Below are positions 17,336 through 25,617 of a stretch of 64,000 nt of DNA, piece after piece. The notes under the pieces are model-generated. The model had not been told where the DNA came from and ran no database searches. It worked only from the letters and a program-made list of their open reading frames with translations. Position 1 is the stretch's first letter. Every line of letters starts with the position of its first letter. The stretch comes from Anaerolentibacter hominis (GTDB taxonomy: Bacteria > Bacillota > Clostridia > Lachnospirales > Lachnospiraceae). Location: the NCBI RefSeq assembly GCF_032380675.1, contig NZ_JAWDIX010000001.1, positions 1,736,001-1,800,000 of the forward strand, given 5' to 3'. The position numbers were made by a program, and so were the translations under genes.

Positions 17336-18727
17336 CTATAATTCACAATTATTTACCGTTCTCGGGAACGGAATCACATCCCGGATGTTCCCCATACCCG
17401 TAATATACATCACACAGCGCTCAAAGCCCAGACCAAAGCCGGCGTGTCTTGCAGAGCCATATTTTCTCAGATCCAGATAAAAATCGTAATCTTCCTGGCG
17501 CAGGCCCAGTTCCTCCATACGGCCCACCAGTTTCTCATAATTATCCTCTCTCTGGCTTCCCCCGATAATCTCTCCGATTCCCGGAACCAGGCAGTCCATG
17601 GCGGCTACTGTCTTCCCGTCATCATTCAGCTTCATATAGAAAGCCTTGATTTCCTTGGGATAGTCTGTCACAAATACCGGACGGCCAAATTCCTTCTCTG
17701 TAAGGAACCTCTCATGCTCTGTCTGGAGGTCACAGCCCCAGGATACTTTATATTCAAATTCATCATTATGGCGCATCAGGATCTCTACCGCCTCGGTATA
17801 GGTCACATGGGCAAAATCCGAGTCCGCCACATGATTCAGGCGCTCCAAAAGCCCCTTATCCACAAACTGATTGAAGAAAGCCATCTCTTCCGGCGCGTGT
17901 TCCAGCACATACCGGATGACATACTTGAGCATGCTCTCCGCCAGAATCATATCGTCGGTCAGATCCGCAAAAGCCATCTCCGGCTCAATCATCCAGAATT
18001 CCGCGGCGTGTCTGGTGGTATTTGAGTTCTCCGCGCGGAAGGTCGGCCCGAAGGTATAAATGTTTTTAAATGCCATCGCGTAGGTTTCCCCATTCAGCTG
18101 GCCGCTGACTGTTAAATTCGTCGCTTTGCCGAAGAAATCCCCGCCAAAATCCACACTTCCGTCTTCCTTCTTCGGGACATTGTTCAGATCCAGCGTCGTT
18201 ACCTGGAACATCTCTCCCGCTCCCTCGCAGTCACTTCCCGTGATCAAGGGAGTATGGACATACACAAAGTCCCTCTCCTGAAAGAACTTATGAATCGCGT
18301 AGGCAATCAGGGAACGGACACGGAACACGGCCTGGAAGGTATTCGTTCTGGGCCGCAGATGGGATATCGTTCTCAGGTACTCAAATGAATGGCGTTTCTT
18401 CTGAAGCGGATAATCCGGAGCGGAAGTGCCTTCAATCTCAACGGAGGAAGCCTGAATTTCAAAATCCTGCTTTGCGTCCGGCGTTGCGGTTACAATCCCT
18501 TTTACGATCAGGGCCGCACCTACATTCAGTTTGGAAATTTCTTCGAAATTCGCCAGGGTATCGGAGTAGACTACCTGCAGCGGTTCAAAGTACGTGCCGT
18601 CATTTACTACCAGGAAGCCGAAGGTCTTGGAATCACGCCTGCTGCGGAGCCATCCTCCGATTGTAACTTCCTTTCCAATATATTCTTCTTCCTTCCGGAA
18701 CAACTCTTTTATATTCACCAGTTCCAT
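17336..18727 (-). CDS. asnS: Asparagine-tRNA ligase
   Basis: 463 aa class IIb aminoacyl-tRNA synthetase charging tRNA-Asn. The N-terminal OB-fold anticodon-binding domain spans about residues 15-110 (VTIGGWLRSRRDSKTFGF). Motif 2 is FRAENSNTTRHAAEFWMIEPE. Motif 3 is GFGLGFERCVMYITGM..IRDVIPFPR. It is first in the operon with asnA. Transcription probably starts at the promoter at 18872-18900, giving a leader of about 140 nt. Confidence 0.97.
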   Translation of the reverse strand: MELVNIKELFRKEEEYIGKEVTIGGWLRSRRDSKTFGFLVVNDGTYFEPLQVVYSDTLANFEEISKLNVGAALIVKGIVTATPDAKQDFEIQASSVEIEGTSAPDYPLQKKRHSFEYLRTISHLRPRTNTFQAVFRVRSLIAYAIHKFFQERDFVYVHTPLITGSDCEGAGEMFQVTTLDLNNVPKKEDGSVDFGGDFFGKATNLTVSGQLNGETYAMAFKNIYTFGPTFRAENSNTTRHAAEFWMIEPEMAFADLTDDMILAESMLKYVIRYVLEHAPEEMAFFNQFVDKGLLERLNHVADSDFAHVTYTEAVEILMRHNDEFEYKVSWGCDLQTEHERFLTEKEFGRPVFVTDYPKEIKAFYMKLNDDGKTVAAMDCLVPGIGEIIGGSQREDNYEKLVGRMEELGLRQEDYDFYLDLRKYGSARHAGFGLGFERCVMYITGMGNIRDVIPFPRTVNNCEL

Positions 18728-18871
18728 ATCCTAACTATACTCCTTTGTCCGTTATTTCCAGGGCAGGAGGCTCTCTCCTCCCTGCCATACTCTGCCGAAA
18801 GACCGGTAAACTCCGCGCGGTCCATTCGCTCCGCGCCCTTTTATCCATCCGGCAGGACACCATTACAAAAG

Positions 18872-18900
18872 ATTATAACGTAGCCTTCTTAGAAATTCAA
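18872..18900 (-). promoter_or_regulatory. Sigma-A-type promoter for asnS-asnA
   Basis: On the minus strand: TTGAAT (18895-18900), 17-bp spacer, TATAAT (18872-18877). The leader (about 18728-18865) holds a GGCAGGAGG/CCTCCCTGCC hairpin (18762-18786) and a GCGCGG/CCGCGC hairpin. It is too short for an ordinary T-box. The remainder of the gap to 19108 shows only a CCGGCCGG inverted repeat near 19080. Confidence 0.7.
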
Positions 18901-19108
18901 GGAGGAATGGGCCTGCTGCGCATTTTCTTCCTTCCGGACCGCAGAGGATGGATTTTGCCGGCACATTTTCTGTCCCGGCGGCATAAAGTAAATTACGCTC
19001 CCGGATCTGTGCACCCTGCTCTCATTGTATAGATCTGCCTTATTCCAAATCATTCTCAAAAATCCTGTTTTTTATCCGGCCGGACCGGCCGGTATCAAAG
19101 GAGTCGGC

Positions 19109-20179
19109 ATGATTACTCTTAGTTTATGTATGATCGTTAAAAATGAAGAAGATGTCCTGTCCCGCTGTCTCACCTCCGTCAGTGGAATATTTGATGAAAT
19201 TATTCTCGTGGATACCGGCAGTACGGATCACACAAAAGAAATTGCGTCTGCATTCACCGATCTGGTCTATGACTTTGCCTGGATCGACGACTTTTCAGCG
19301 GCGAGAAACTTTGCCTTTTCCAAAGCTTCCATGGACTATGCCATGTGGCTGGACGCAGATGACGTACTGTTAAAAAAAGACAGGACTGAGCTTCTTTCTC
19401 TGAAAAGCTCCCTGTCACCCGATGTGGACGTGGTAATGCTCCCCTACCATACGGCTTTTGACGAGAATGGAAATCCAACCTTCTCCTACTATCGTGAGCG
19501 CATTATCCGTCTGGCCTCCGGTCTGCGTTTTGCAGGCGCAGTCCATGAGTCCATAGCGCCTTCCGGCACTGTTATCTATGGTAAGGCGGCCGTCACACAC
19601 CAAAAGCTGCATCCTTCCGATCCGGACCGGAATCTGAAGATTTTTGAAAAGCAGCTGAATGAAGGAGGCCTGGCAGATCCCAGGGAACAATTCTACTATG
19701 CCAGAGAATTATACTACCACAAACGCTATGAGGACGCCGTCCGCTGGTTTCAGGTATTTCTGAATGGCGGCCGGGGCTGGGTTGAAAATAATATAGAAGC
19801 CTGCCGATTCCTGGCTTACAGTCTTTATGGGCTGGGCAGAGAGGACGAAGCTCTGGAAAGTCTGCTGAACACACTGAAATATGACTGTCCGAGGGCGGAA
19901 ACCTGCTGTGACCTGGGAAAACATTTTCTGGACCGGAATCTTTATCCCCAGGCGATATTCTGGTATGAACTGGCCCTTTTGCAGAAAAGGGATGATACCT
20001 CCGGAGCTTTTGTCATCCCGGACTGCTACGATTTTCTTCCCAATCTGCAGCTGTGTGTATGCTATGACCGGATCGGCGAGCATCAGAAAGCTGCTTCCTA
20101 TAATGAGAAGGCCGGAGCATTGAAGCCGCAGAACCCGATGTATCTGAAAAACAGACAGTATTTTCAGCACATTCTATAA
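19109..20179 (+). CDS. GT2 glycosyltransferase with TPR-like C-terminus
   Basis: 356 aa. The N-terminal ~200 residues form a family 2 glycosyltransferase domain: LSLCMIVKNEEDVLSRCL, then VDTGSTDHTKEIA, and the DxD-type motif LDADD. The second half has helical repeats (YARELYYHKRYEDAVRWF, YSLYGLGREDEALESL) typical of TPR units in SunT-like glycosyltransferases. It probably adds a sugar to a protein or peptide in the cytoplasm; the acceptor is unknown. The open frame begins at 19025, but AAAGGAG lies 5 nt before the ATG at 19109, so that start is chosen. It stands alone. Confidence 0.85.
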   Translation: MITLSLCMIVKNEEDVLSRCLTSVSGIFDEIILVDTGSTDHTKEIASAFTDLVYDFAWIDDFSAARNFAFSKASMDYAMWLDADDVLLKKDRTELLSLKSSLSPDVDVVMLPYHTAFDENGNPTFSYYRERIIRLASGLRFAGAVHESIAPSGTVIYGKAAVTHQKLHPSDPDRNLKIFEKQLNEGGLADPREQFYYARELYYHKRYEDAVRWFQVFLNGGRGWVENNIEACRFLAYSLYGLGREDEALESLLNTLKYDCPRAETCCDLGKHFLDRNLYPQAIFWYELALLQKRDDTSGAFVIPDCYDFLPNLQLCVCYDRIGEHQKAASYNEKAGALKPQNPMYLKNRQYFQHIL

Positions 20180-20213
20180 AGGGAATGATGCGCAGGCAGC
20201 ATTCCGGAAAAAC

Positions 20214-20252
20214 AAACGGATATCGAAGCCTTCCGGCCGCGATATCCGTTTT
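20214..20252 (+). terminator. Terminator of the glycosyltransferase gene
   Basis: Twelve-base stem AAACGGATATCG with its complement at 20240-20252, followed by T residues. A run of nine G lies just beyond, at 20261-20269. Confidence 0.75.
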
Positions 20253-20341
20253 TCCCGCCTGGGGGGGGGCGGATTCATCCTTCTCTCAGAATGTTTTTCC
20301 TATAAGCTTTCTTTATCTTTTATTACATTTGTTTCTTCCTG

Positions 20342-20734
20342 TTACAGATCCACTTCTACTCCAGAACGGGCTCCCGACTCAGTATTTCCCTCGAATGTAG
20401 CAGTATCATTGAAATTCTTAATATCCTCCTCATCGAGTTCAACTGAGGAACATCCCGCGCTTTCCAGATTTTCCATTTCAGCGTCGGTCAAAGGCTTTGT
20501 TTCCTTGCCGTCTCTTCTGGTAATGCTGAATGTAATTCCATCTTTCGTTATCTCTTTCATCTCGCCGTCCAGGTCCAGATCCTGTCCATCAACAGTCAGG
20601 CTAAATTTGGTCATTTCGGTCTTAGCGATATCTTTTGCCATTTCCGCCGCATCGGCATTCGAACTTGGAAGGGATACGGTTCCGGCTAATAACAGGGCAA
20701 GTGCCCCGCATGCAATTTTACTTTTTAACATCAT
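20342..20734 (-). CDS. Small secreted protein of unknown function
   Basis: 130 aa. The N-terminus is a clear signal peptide (MMLKSKIACGALALLLAG, cleavage likely after SSNADA). The mature ~100 residues are acidic and charged, with one Cys (SAGCSS). I recognise no family. It directly follows the histidine kinase gene on the same strand. Its own promoter overlaps the end of that gene and has the same direct-repeat layout as the promoter of the two-component operon, so it is probably a regulon member. It may be a stress or ligand-sensing accessory; that is inference. AGGAGG is 8 nt before the ATG. Confidence 0.7.
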   Translation of the reverse strand: MMLKSKIACGALALLLAGTVSLPSSNADAAEMAKDIAKTEMTKFSLTVDGQDLDLDGEMKEITKDGITFSITRRDGKETKPLTDAEMENLESAGCSSVELDEEDIKNFNDTATFEGNTESGARSGVEVDL

Positions 20735-20804
20735 AACTGTTACCTCCTGTTTATTTTTTATTGTGAACCGGTTCTGCTCTGCAGCGCATCTCCGGTATGT
20801 CTGT

Positions 20805-20839
20805 ATTGTAACAGGCCGGATATTAGATAAATGTTAAAT
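20805..20839 (-). promoter_or_regulatory. Response-regulator direct-repeat promoter of the secreted-protein gene
   Basis: On the minus strand: ATTTAACA-N3-ATCTAATA (20821-20839), 7 nt, then TGTTACAAT containing a -10 TACAAT (20805-20810). The period is 11 bp, matching an OmpR/PhoB-type dimer site. The spacing to TGTTACAAT is identical to that upstream of the response-regulator gene. Confidence 0.65.
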
Positions 20840-22051
20840 CCCGGATCTAATGAAATTTTTTTCTTCTTTTGTCCTGGGCAGTATCACACGGACCAGTGTG
20901 CCCTGATTCAGAGAACTTTCCACTTCTATCTCGCCCTCATGCTTATCCACAATTGTTTTCACGATGGACAGGCCCAGTCCTGCACCCGGAATCCGCTGGG
21001 ACCTGGAGGGGTCCGCCCTGAAGAATGGCTCAAACATATGCTGCCTGTCCTGGTCGTTCATACCGAGACCGGTATCCTGAACCTGAATACATATATTGTT
21101 CTCATCTGCGTTTTCTATGGTTACTTTGATTGCCCCTCCTTTTTTACTGTACTTGACGGCGTTATCAACCAGATTGGTAAACATACGGTACAGCAGCGCA
21201 TAGTTACCGGTAATGCTCTGTTCCGTTCCATACAGTTTCCACTCCAGCTTCTTTGCCTTCATCTGAGCGGCAAAGTCAGCACCCACCCGATTCAGCAGTT
21301 TCTGTATATATATCCGTTCCCATCGGATTGACGCCGCTTCCAGAGTAAGGGACGACAGGCTTTCCACCGCTGTTGTCAGCCGGTCGATTCCAGCCTCCAT
21401 ATCTTCTACAAAACTATCATAATCCTCCGCAGAAGGTTTCTCGTCCATTCTCAGCACATCCAGAGAAGTTTTCATAAGAGCCAGAGGTGTTTTCAGTTCG
21501 TGCGCCGCATTGGCCGCAAAGCGCTTTTGCATGGAAAATGCTTCCGCAAGCCGGTCCAGCATATCGTTAAAAGATCCGGTCAGCTGCCCCACCTCGTCAC
21601 CCGTCCCCGGCATGGGCACGCGCCACTGGAGATTATGTTCGTTGATCTGCCCGATGGAATCCTTCAGTGACTTTAACGGCTTTAATGTCCTTCCGGTCAT
21701 AATATAGGTCAGAAGGATAGAGAGCAGGCAGATAACAGCCATCATCACCCCATTCCAGACCGAAAACTGCCTGTTGCTTTTGGTGATGGTAAGCGTGATA
21801 GGGTTGGCATCCATTAAAAAACCTTCTTCCTGCCGGGGAGTAAAGGTAATTTCATTACTCGGCTTCATTTCAGCCTGAATGTTTTCTTCTATACTGAATA
21901 CCTGTTTCATCTTGGCAGAATAAAGCCTGAGAGCCGAAAGAATCGAACTGGACGTCAGTACCAGACAGGCGCTGACAACAATGACCGCCATGCACAGGGT
22001 CATTCTGACCTGCAGGGACCAGCTTTTCTTTTTTCTATTTTTCACAACCAT
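20834..22051 (-). CDS. Sensor histidine kinase
   Basis: 405 aa membrane kinase. TM1 is about residues 17-39 and TM2 98-119, with a short (~58 aa) extracellular loop between. A HAMP domain follows (about 120-172). The phospho-acceptor His184 is in AAHELKTP. The ATP-binding HATPase domain has its N box in NLVDNAVKYSKKGG, G1 in DTGLGM and G2 in GAGLGLSIVK. It partners the response regulator encoded immediately upstream, which it overlaps by 17 nt. The upstream frame extends to 22090, but GAGG/AAGGAG sites favour the ATG at 22051. The signal is unknown; the short sensor loop suggests sensing at the membrane. Confidence 0.9.
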   Translation of the reverse strand: MVVKNRKKKSWSLQVRMTLCMAVIVVSACLVLTSSSILSALRLYSAKMKQVFSIEENIQAEMKPSNEITFTPRQEEGFLMDANPITLTITKSNRQFSVWNGVMMAVICLLSILLTYIMTGRTLKPLKSLKDSIGQINEHNLQWRVPMPGTGDEVGQLTGSFNDMLDRLAEAFSMQKRFAANAAHELKTPLALMKTSLDVLRMDEKPSAEDYDSFVEDMEAGIDRLTTAVESLSSLTLEAASIRWERIYIQKLLNRVGADFAAQMKAKKLEWKLYGTEQSITGNYALLYRMFTNLVDNAVKYSKKGGAIKVTIENADENNICIQVQDTGLGMNDQDRQHMFEPFFRADPSRSQRIPGAGLGLSIVKTIVDKHEGEIEVESSLNQGTLVRVILPRTKEEKNFIRSGI

Positions 22052-22730
22052 CTTCCTCTTCTCCTTCCGACAGACGATAGCCCTGACCATGTACCGTCAG
22101 GATAATATCTTCTCCCAGGACGGCCTTTATCTTTTTTCTCAGGGAGTGAAGCTGGACCCGGAACGCATTGGAAAATAAGTCCGCCTCGCTGTCCCACACA
22201 TGTTCAATTATTTTTTCCGCGCTGACTGTCTCATTCATATGATAGATAAGATATTCCAGGATACCGTACTCTTTTCTGGTCAGGTTCAGCTGTATTTCTT
22301 TGCAGAAGGCTGTCTTCGCCGCTGCATCGAGATACAGGGGGCCGCAGCTGATCTGGGCCGCCTTTTGTTCAAACTTCCGCCCCAGCAGGTTCCGGATTCT
22401 GGCGTCCAGCTCGGCAAATTCAAAAGGCTTTGACATATAATCATTGCTGCCCTCGTCAAGTCCCTCTACCTTATCCTCCACGGAACTTCTCGCCGAAAGA
22501 ATAATTACTTTTAATGCCACGTCTTCTTTTCTGATTGTGCGCAGCACCTCCATCCCGTCCAGACCCGGAAGGTTCAGGTCCAGTATCATCAGATCATATT
22601 CATTGATTCCATACAGCTCCAGAGCCTCTTCCCCGTCAAAGGCGCAGTCCACGGCATATCCTTTTTTGCGGAGTCCCCGGGATAACAGCTTATTGATACG
22701 AACTTCGTCTTCCACCACAAGTAATTTCAA
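22035..22730 (-). CDS. OmpR/PhoB-type response regulator
   Basis: 231 aa. Receiver domain at residues 1-115 with acidic pocket Glu7-Asp8, phospho-acceptor Asp51 (ILDLNLPG) and Lys in SKPFEF. The C-terminal winged helix (about 130-222) ends in the usual VHGQGYRL strand. The start is a TTG at 22730, preceded by GGAGG at 8 nt. It is first in an operon with the histidine kinase. A tandem direct repeat upstream of its own promoter suggests positive autoregulation. Likely targets are the secreted-protein gene and the ABC operon at 25.6-29.0 kb. Confidence 0.93.
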   Translation of the reverse strand: MKLLVVEDEVRINKLLSRGLRKKGYAVDCAFDGEEALELYGINEYDLMILDLNLPGLDGMEVLRTIRKEDVALKVIILSARSSVEDKVEGLDEGSNDYMSKPFEFAELDARIRNLLGRKFEQKAAQISCGPLYLDAAAKTAFCKEIQLNLTRKEYGILEYLIYHMNETVSAEKIIEHVWDSEADLFSNAFRVQLHSLRKKIKAVLGEDIILTVHGQGYRLSEGEEEDGCEK

Positions 22731-22785
22731 CCTAGTTTCCTCCCATTCCGTTCCATATGTCTTTTACGTAGAAGTCCCGTTTATG

Positions 22786-22820
22786 ATTGTAACACAGGAC
22801 CTGTTAAATAATTGTTAAAT
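22786..22820 (-). promoter_or_regulatory. Response-regulator direct-repeat promoter (autoregulation)
   Basis: On the minus strand: ATTTAACA-N3-ATTTAACA (22802-22820, exact repeat, 11-bp period), 7 nt, then TGTTACAAT with -10 TACAAT at 22786-22791. The repeats sit where a -35 element would be, the usual place for class II activation. Confidence 0.72.
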
Positions 22821-22903
22821 CCATTCTGGTTTATCCTGCCATTGGATTTACAGTTATAATAAAAACAGGTTCACTGGGATCATTTATCTTGTTGAGGGAG
22901 AAT

Positions 22904-22936
22904 ATGAAAAATAAAAATGAAAGTTCTTGCTTGTGA
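22904..22936 (+). other. Possible 10-codon leader peptide before merR
   Basis: ATG with GAGGGAG upstream, encoding MKNKNESSCL. Its stop codon falls inside the MerR operator. TATAAT at 22855-22860 could drive it. It may be a decoy or vestige; the support is only the ribosome-binding site and position. Confidence 0.25.
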
Positions 22937-22957
22937 CGCTGCGTCATGAGTTATGAT
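22927..22957 (+). promoter_or_regulatory. MerR-type autoregulated promoter
   Basis: TTGCTT (22927-22932), 19-bp spacer, TATGAT (22952-22957). A perfect dyad TGACGC-T-GCGTCA (22934-22946) sits in the spacer, 29 bp upstream of the merR start. Confidence 0.75.
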
Positions 22958-22974
22958 AGGATCTGGAGGTAATT

Positions 22975-23778
22975 ATGGAACAATACAAAGCGATACCGCC
23001 GGGATATATGACCGTGGGTGAGCTGGCAAAGAAAATGGGCGTCACGGTGCGTACACTTCAATATTACGATAAGAAGGGCCTGCTTTCCCCCTCGGCAGAA
23101 AGCGAGGGAGGACGCAGATTATATACGGACCGGGATCTGATCCGGCTTTATCAGATCGTCTCCTTAAAGCATCTTGGTTTTTCCCTGGAGGATATAAAAA
23201 ACAAAGTAATATCGCTGGATTCCCCGGAGGATGTGGCCAATGTGCTGTCAGAACAGGCCGCTGATCTCAGGAGAAAAATCCAGAGCCTTACACAGGCGTA
23301 TGAAGAAATCCTGCTGCTGAGGGAGGAAGTGCTGCAGATTCAGTCGGTGGATTTTAAGAAGTATGCGGATATTATCGTAAATCTCCAAATGAAAAATGAA
23401 TTTTACTGGCTTGTAAAGCATTTTGATGATCAGACGCTGGACTATCTTCGGGGACGTTTTGACAAAGAAAGCGGTATGGCGTTCATGCGTTCCTTTAAAC
23501 GCCTGAATGACAGCATTGCAGAGCTTCACAAGCATCATGTGCCGCCTGACAGCGAAGAAGCTCAGGCTCTTGCAAAACTGTTCTGGGATATGATTGTAGA
23601 ATTCACCGGCGGTGATATGAGCATGCTGCCAAAACTGATGGAAATGGGCAGCATGGAAGATGCTGGAAACGAACTAGCGAAAAAACAGGCCCTCAACCAG
23701 GCTTATATGGAGCAGATGCTGGATGTTTATTTTACAAGATTGGGTATGAATCCCTTCACAGGGGATCTGCCGGAATAA
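22975..23778 (+). CDS. MerR family transcriptional regulator with TipAS-like domain
   Basis: 267 aa. MerR winged helix at residues ~12-80 (YMTVGELAKKMGVTVRTLQY, then GGRRLYTDRDL), coiled-coil dimer helix at ~85-125. The C-terminal ~110 residues resemble the drug-binding TipAS domain (PPDSEEAQALAKLFWDMI). It is first in a three-gene operon with an ABC exporter, 13 nt apart, and has a MerR-type promoter directly upstream. It probably senses a drug-like ligand and induces the exporter. The ligand is unknown. Confidence 0.88.
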   Translation: MEQYKAIPPGYMTVGELAKKMGVTVRTLQYYDKKGLLSPSAESEGGRRLYTDRDLIRLYQIVSLKHLGFSLEDIKNKVISLDSPEDVANVLSEQAADLRRKIQSLTQAYEEILLLREEVLQIQSVDFKKYADIIVNLQMKNEFYWLVKHFDDQTLDYLRGRFDKESGMAFMRSFKRLNDSIAELHKHHVPPDSEEAQALAKLFWDMIVEFTGGDMSMLPKLMEMGSMEDAGNELAKKQALNQAYMEQMLDVYFTRLGMNPFTGDLPE

Positions 23779-23791
23779 CCAGGAGGTAACT

Positions 23792-24751
23792 ATGCCGGAG
23801 GCTGTAATAACAATCAGCAACCTGACAAAGCAGTATAACGCTGCCCGGGTTAAAGCTGTTGACGGAATTTCCTTTGAAGTAAACCGTGGGGAACTATTTG
23901 CTTTTTTAGGTGTGAACGGCGCCGGAAAAAGTACAACAATCAATATCCTCTGTACTTTACTTGGCAAGACCGGAGGTGAAGTATCCGTATGTGGTTTTGA
24001 TATTGAACGGCAGCCGGATGAGGTGAAAAACAACATTGGCGTTGTCTTTCAAACCGGTGTTTTAGATGATAAGCTGTCGGTTTCCGACAATCTGATGTTC
24101 CGGGGAGCCTTGTTTGGGCTGGATAAAAAAACGCTGGCAAAGCGGATCAATAATCTGGCCGTACGCCTGGGAATGACAGAATTCCTGAAACGACCATACG
24201 GAAAGCTCTCCGGCGGTCAAAAAAGAAAATGCGATATCGCCAGAGCATTGATCTCAAACCCGAAAATTCTATTTTTAGACGAGCCGACGACCGGGCTTGA
24301 CCCACAGAGCAGAGTTGATTTGTGGCAGGTCATCCGGGATATCCGGGATGAGTTTCATACAACAATATTTCTTACCACCCACTACATGGAGGAAGTAAAC
24401 AGCGCGGACAGAATCGCGATTATTGATAAGGGGCGGCTTTTATGCCTGGATACGCCGGAAGGGCTTAAGTCAAACTATTCCTATGATACCGTGAAACTAA
24501 CCGTTAAAAATAATAATACAGAGAAAATAGAAAATATCCTGAAGGAGCATAAATTAGAGTATCAGTTTTCTGTTGATACCTTTACGCTGAAAGTCAAAAG
24601 CGGACTTGAACGGATCGAAATGCTCGCAGGCTTGAAGGCTCTGCTATCCAGTGTTGAGATAATAAAGGGAGATATGGACAGTGTGTTTTTGAATGTGGTA
24701 GGCGGGAGGACTGAAAATGGGGAAATTAGCAAATCTGACAAAAAGAAATAG
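23792..24751 (+). CDS. ABC transporter ATP-binding protein (drug exporter type)
   Basis: 319 aa cytoplasmic ATPase of the DrrA/CcmA class. Walker A is GVNGAGKST, the signature LSGGQKRK, Walker B ILFLDEPTTGLD, and the H-loop is in FLTTHYMEE. The ~80-residue tail after the ATPase core is usual for DrrA-like proteins. It follows merR by 13 nt and overlaps the permease gene by 35 nt, so the three genes are one translationally linked unit. Confidence 0.93.
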   Translation: MPEAVITISNLTKQYNAARVKAVDGISFEVNRGELFAFLGVNGAGKSTTINILCTLLGKTGGEVSVCGFDIERQPDEVKNNIGVVFQTGVLDDKLSVSDNLMFRGALFGLDKKTLAKRINNLAVRLGMTEFLKRPYGKLSGGQKRKCDIARALISNPKILFLDEPTTGLDPQSRVDLWQVIRDIRDEFHTTIFLTTHYMEEVNSADRIAIIDKGRLLCLDTPEGLKSNYSYDTVKLTVKNNNTEKIENILKEHKLEYQFSVDTFTLKVKSGLERIEMLAGLKALLSSVEIIKGDMDSVFLNVVGGRTENGEISKSDKKK

Positions 24752-25598
24752 AAAGCTTTATTTTGCAAGCAGATCCAACATCTTTTTTTCCATGCTTGCG
24801 CTGATTATATTAATTGGATTACATTTTGTTGTTTTCCGGGGCATGAACGCAGACAGCCTTCTCTCCTCCGGCGTATCCGCCAGTGAAAAATGGGCGCTGT
24901 GGTTTTCGGACTGCCTGATGCTCTCCTCCCTTATACCGATTGGGGCAATCACGATTTCTCTTACCTCTCTCGGCCAGATCGTCACCGACAAAGAAAGAAA
25001 TATCATCCATGATTTTTATGCTGCTCCTGTGAGCAAAACCACACTTTTGCTGAGCTATCTGCTTTCTTCTCTCTCCATCGGAGCAATCATGCTAACCGGA
25101 TTCATCGTACTTTTTCAAGTATATCTGACCGCCGTTTATGGTATCTCCTTTACCCTTATACAGCTCCTTGCCGTTTTGGGCGTGAGCGCTCTTTCTCTTT
25201 TGCTTGGCAACTCTTTTGTACTTCTCATCGTTTCCTTTGTTAAACGGGAGCAGGCGATGGGAGCCATCGGCACAATTTTAGGAACGATGCTGGGCTTTTT
25301 GGGCGGCGCATACGTTCCGGTGGGGGTACTGGGCGAAGGCGTGGGAACAGTGTTCACCTGCATGCCTTTTCTGCCGCTTACCACACTCGCAAGGCAGTCG
25401 TTTTTTATGAATATATCTTCAACCGGACTGACCGGGGATATTGTCGGCGGCGAGCTGGCCAGGATCTATGGCTATGAACTATTTCTGGCGGGGGAAAAGC
25501 TGTCGTATACGGCCCTTTGCCTTATTGCAGCAGTGTACACGGCTTTTTTCGGTGTGCTGCTTTTCCTTCGGTTTAAGCATATGAGGAAAACAGATTAG
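24717..25598 (+). CDS. ABC-2 type transporter permease
   Basis: 293 aa integral membrane protein with six predicted helices, ABC-2 membrane fold. The segment GAYVPVGVLGEGVGTVFTCM between helices is typical of these permeases. It forms the exporter with the preceding ATPase; each probably dimerises. GGGAGG lies 7 nt before the ATG, inside the ATPase gene. Substrate not evident; with a TipAS-like regulator, antibiotic-like compounds are plausible. Confidence 0.88.
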   Translation: MGKLANLTKRNRKLYFASRSNIFFSMLALIILIGLHFVVFRGMNADSLLSSGVSASEKWALWFSDCLMLSSLIPIGAITISLTSLGQIVTDKERNIIHDFYAAPVSKTTLLLSYLLSSLSIGAIMLTGFIVLFQVYLTAVYGISFTLIQLLAVLGVSALSLLLGNSFVLLIVSFVKREQAMGAIGTILGTMLGFLGGAYVPVGVLGEGVGTVFTCMPFLPLTTLARQSFFMNISSTGLTGDIVGGELARIYGYELFLAGEKLSYTALCLIAAVYTAFFGVLLFLRFKHMRKTD

Positions 25599-25617
25599 AG
25601 CTATACTCTGTCTCTCA

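Noticed and set aside
17444..18025. 193-aa plus-strand frame
   Set aside because: Antisense to asnS, which is unmistakable; no start signal.
18728..18865. TGGACCGCG in the asnS leader, reminiscent of a T-box
   Set aside because: The leader from the likely promoter is only about 140 nt, one base of TGGNACCGCG is missing, and I cannot find a specifier loop or a clear terminator/antiterminator pair.
20261..20269. Run of nine G, possible phase-variation tract
   Set aside because: It is intergenic, after a terminator, and not near a start codon or promoter element that it could switch.
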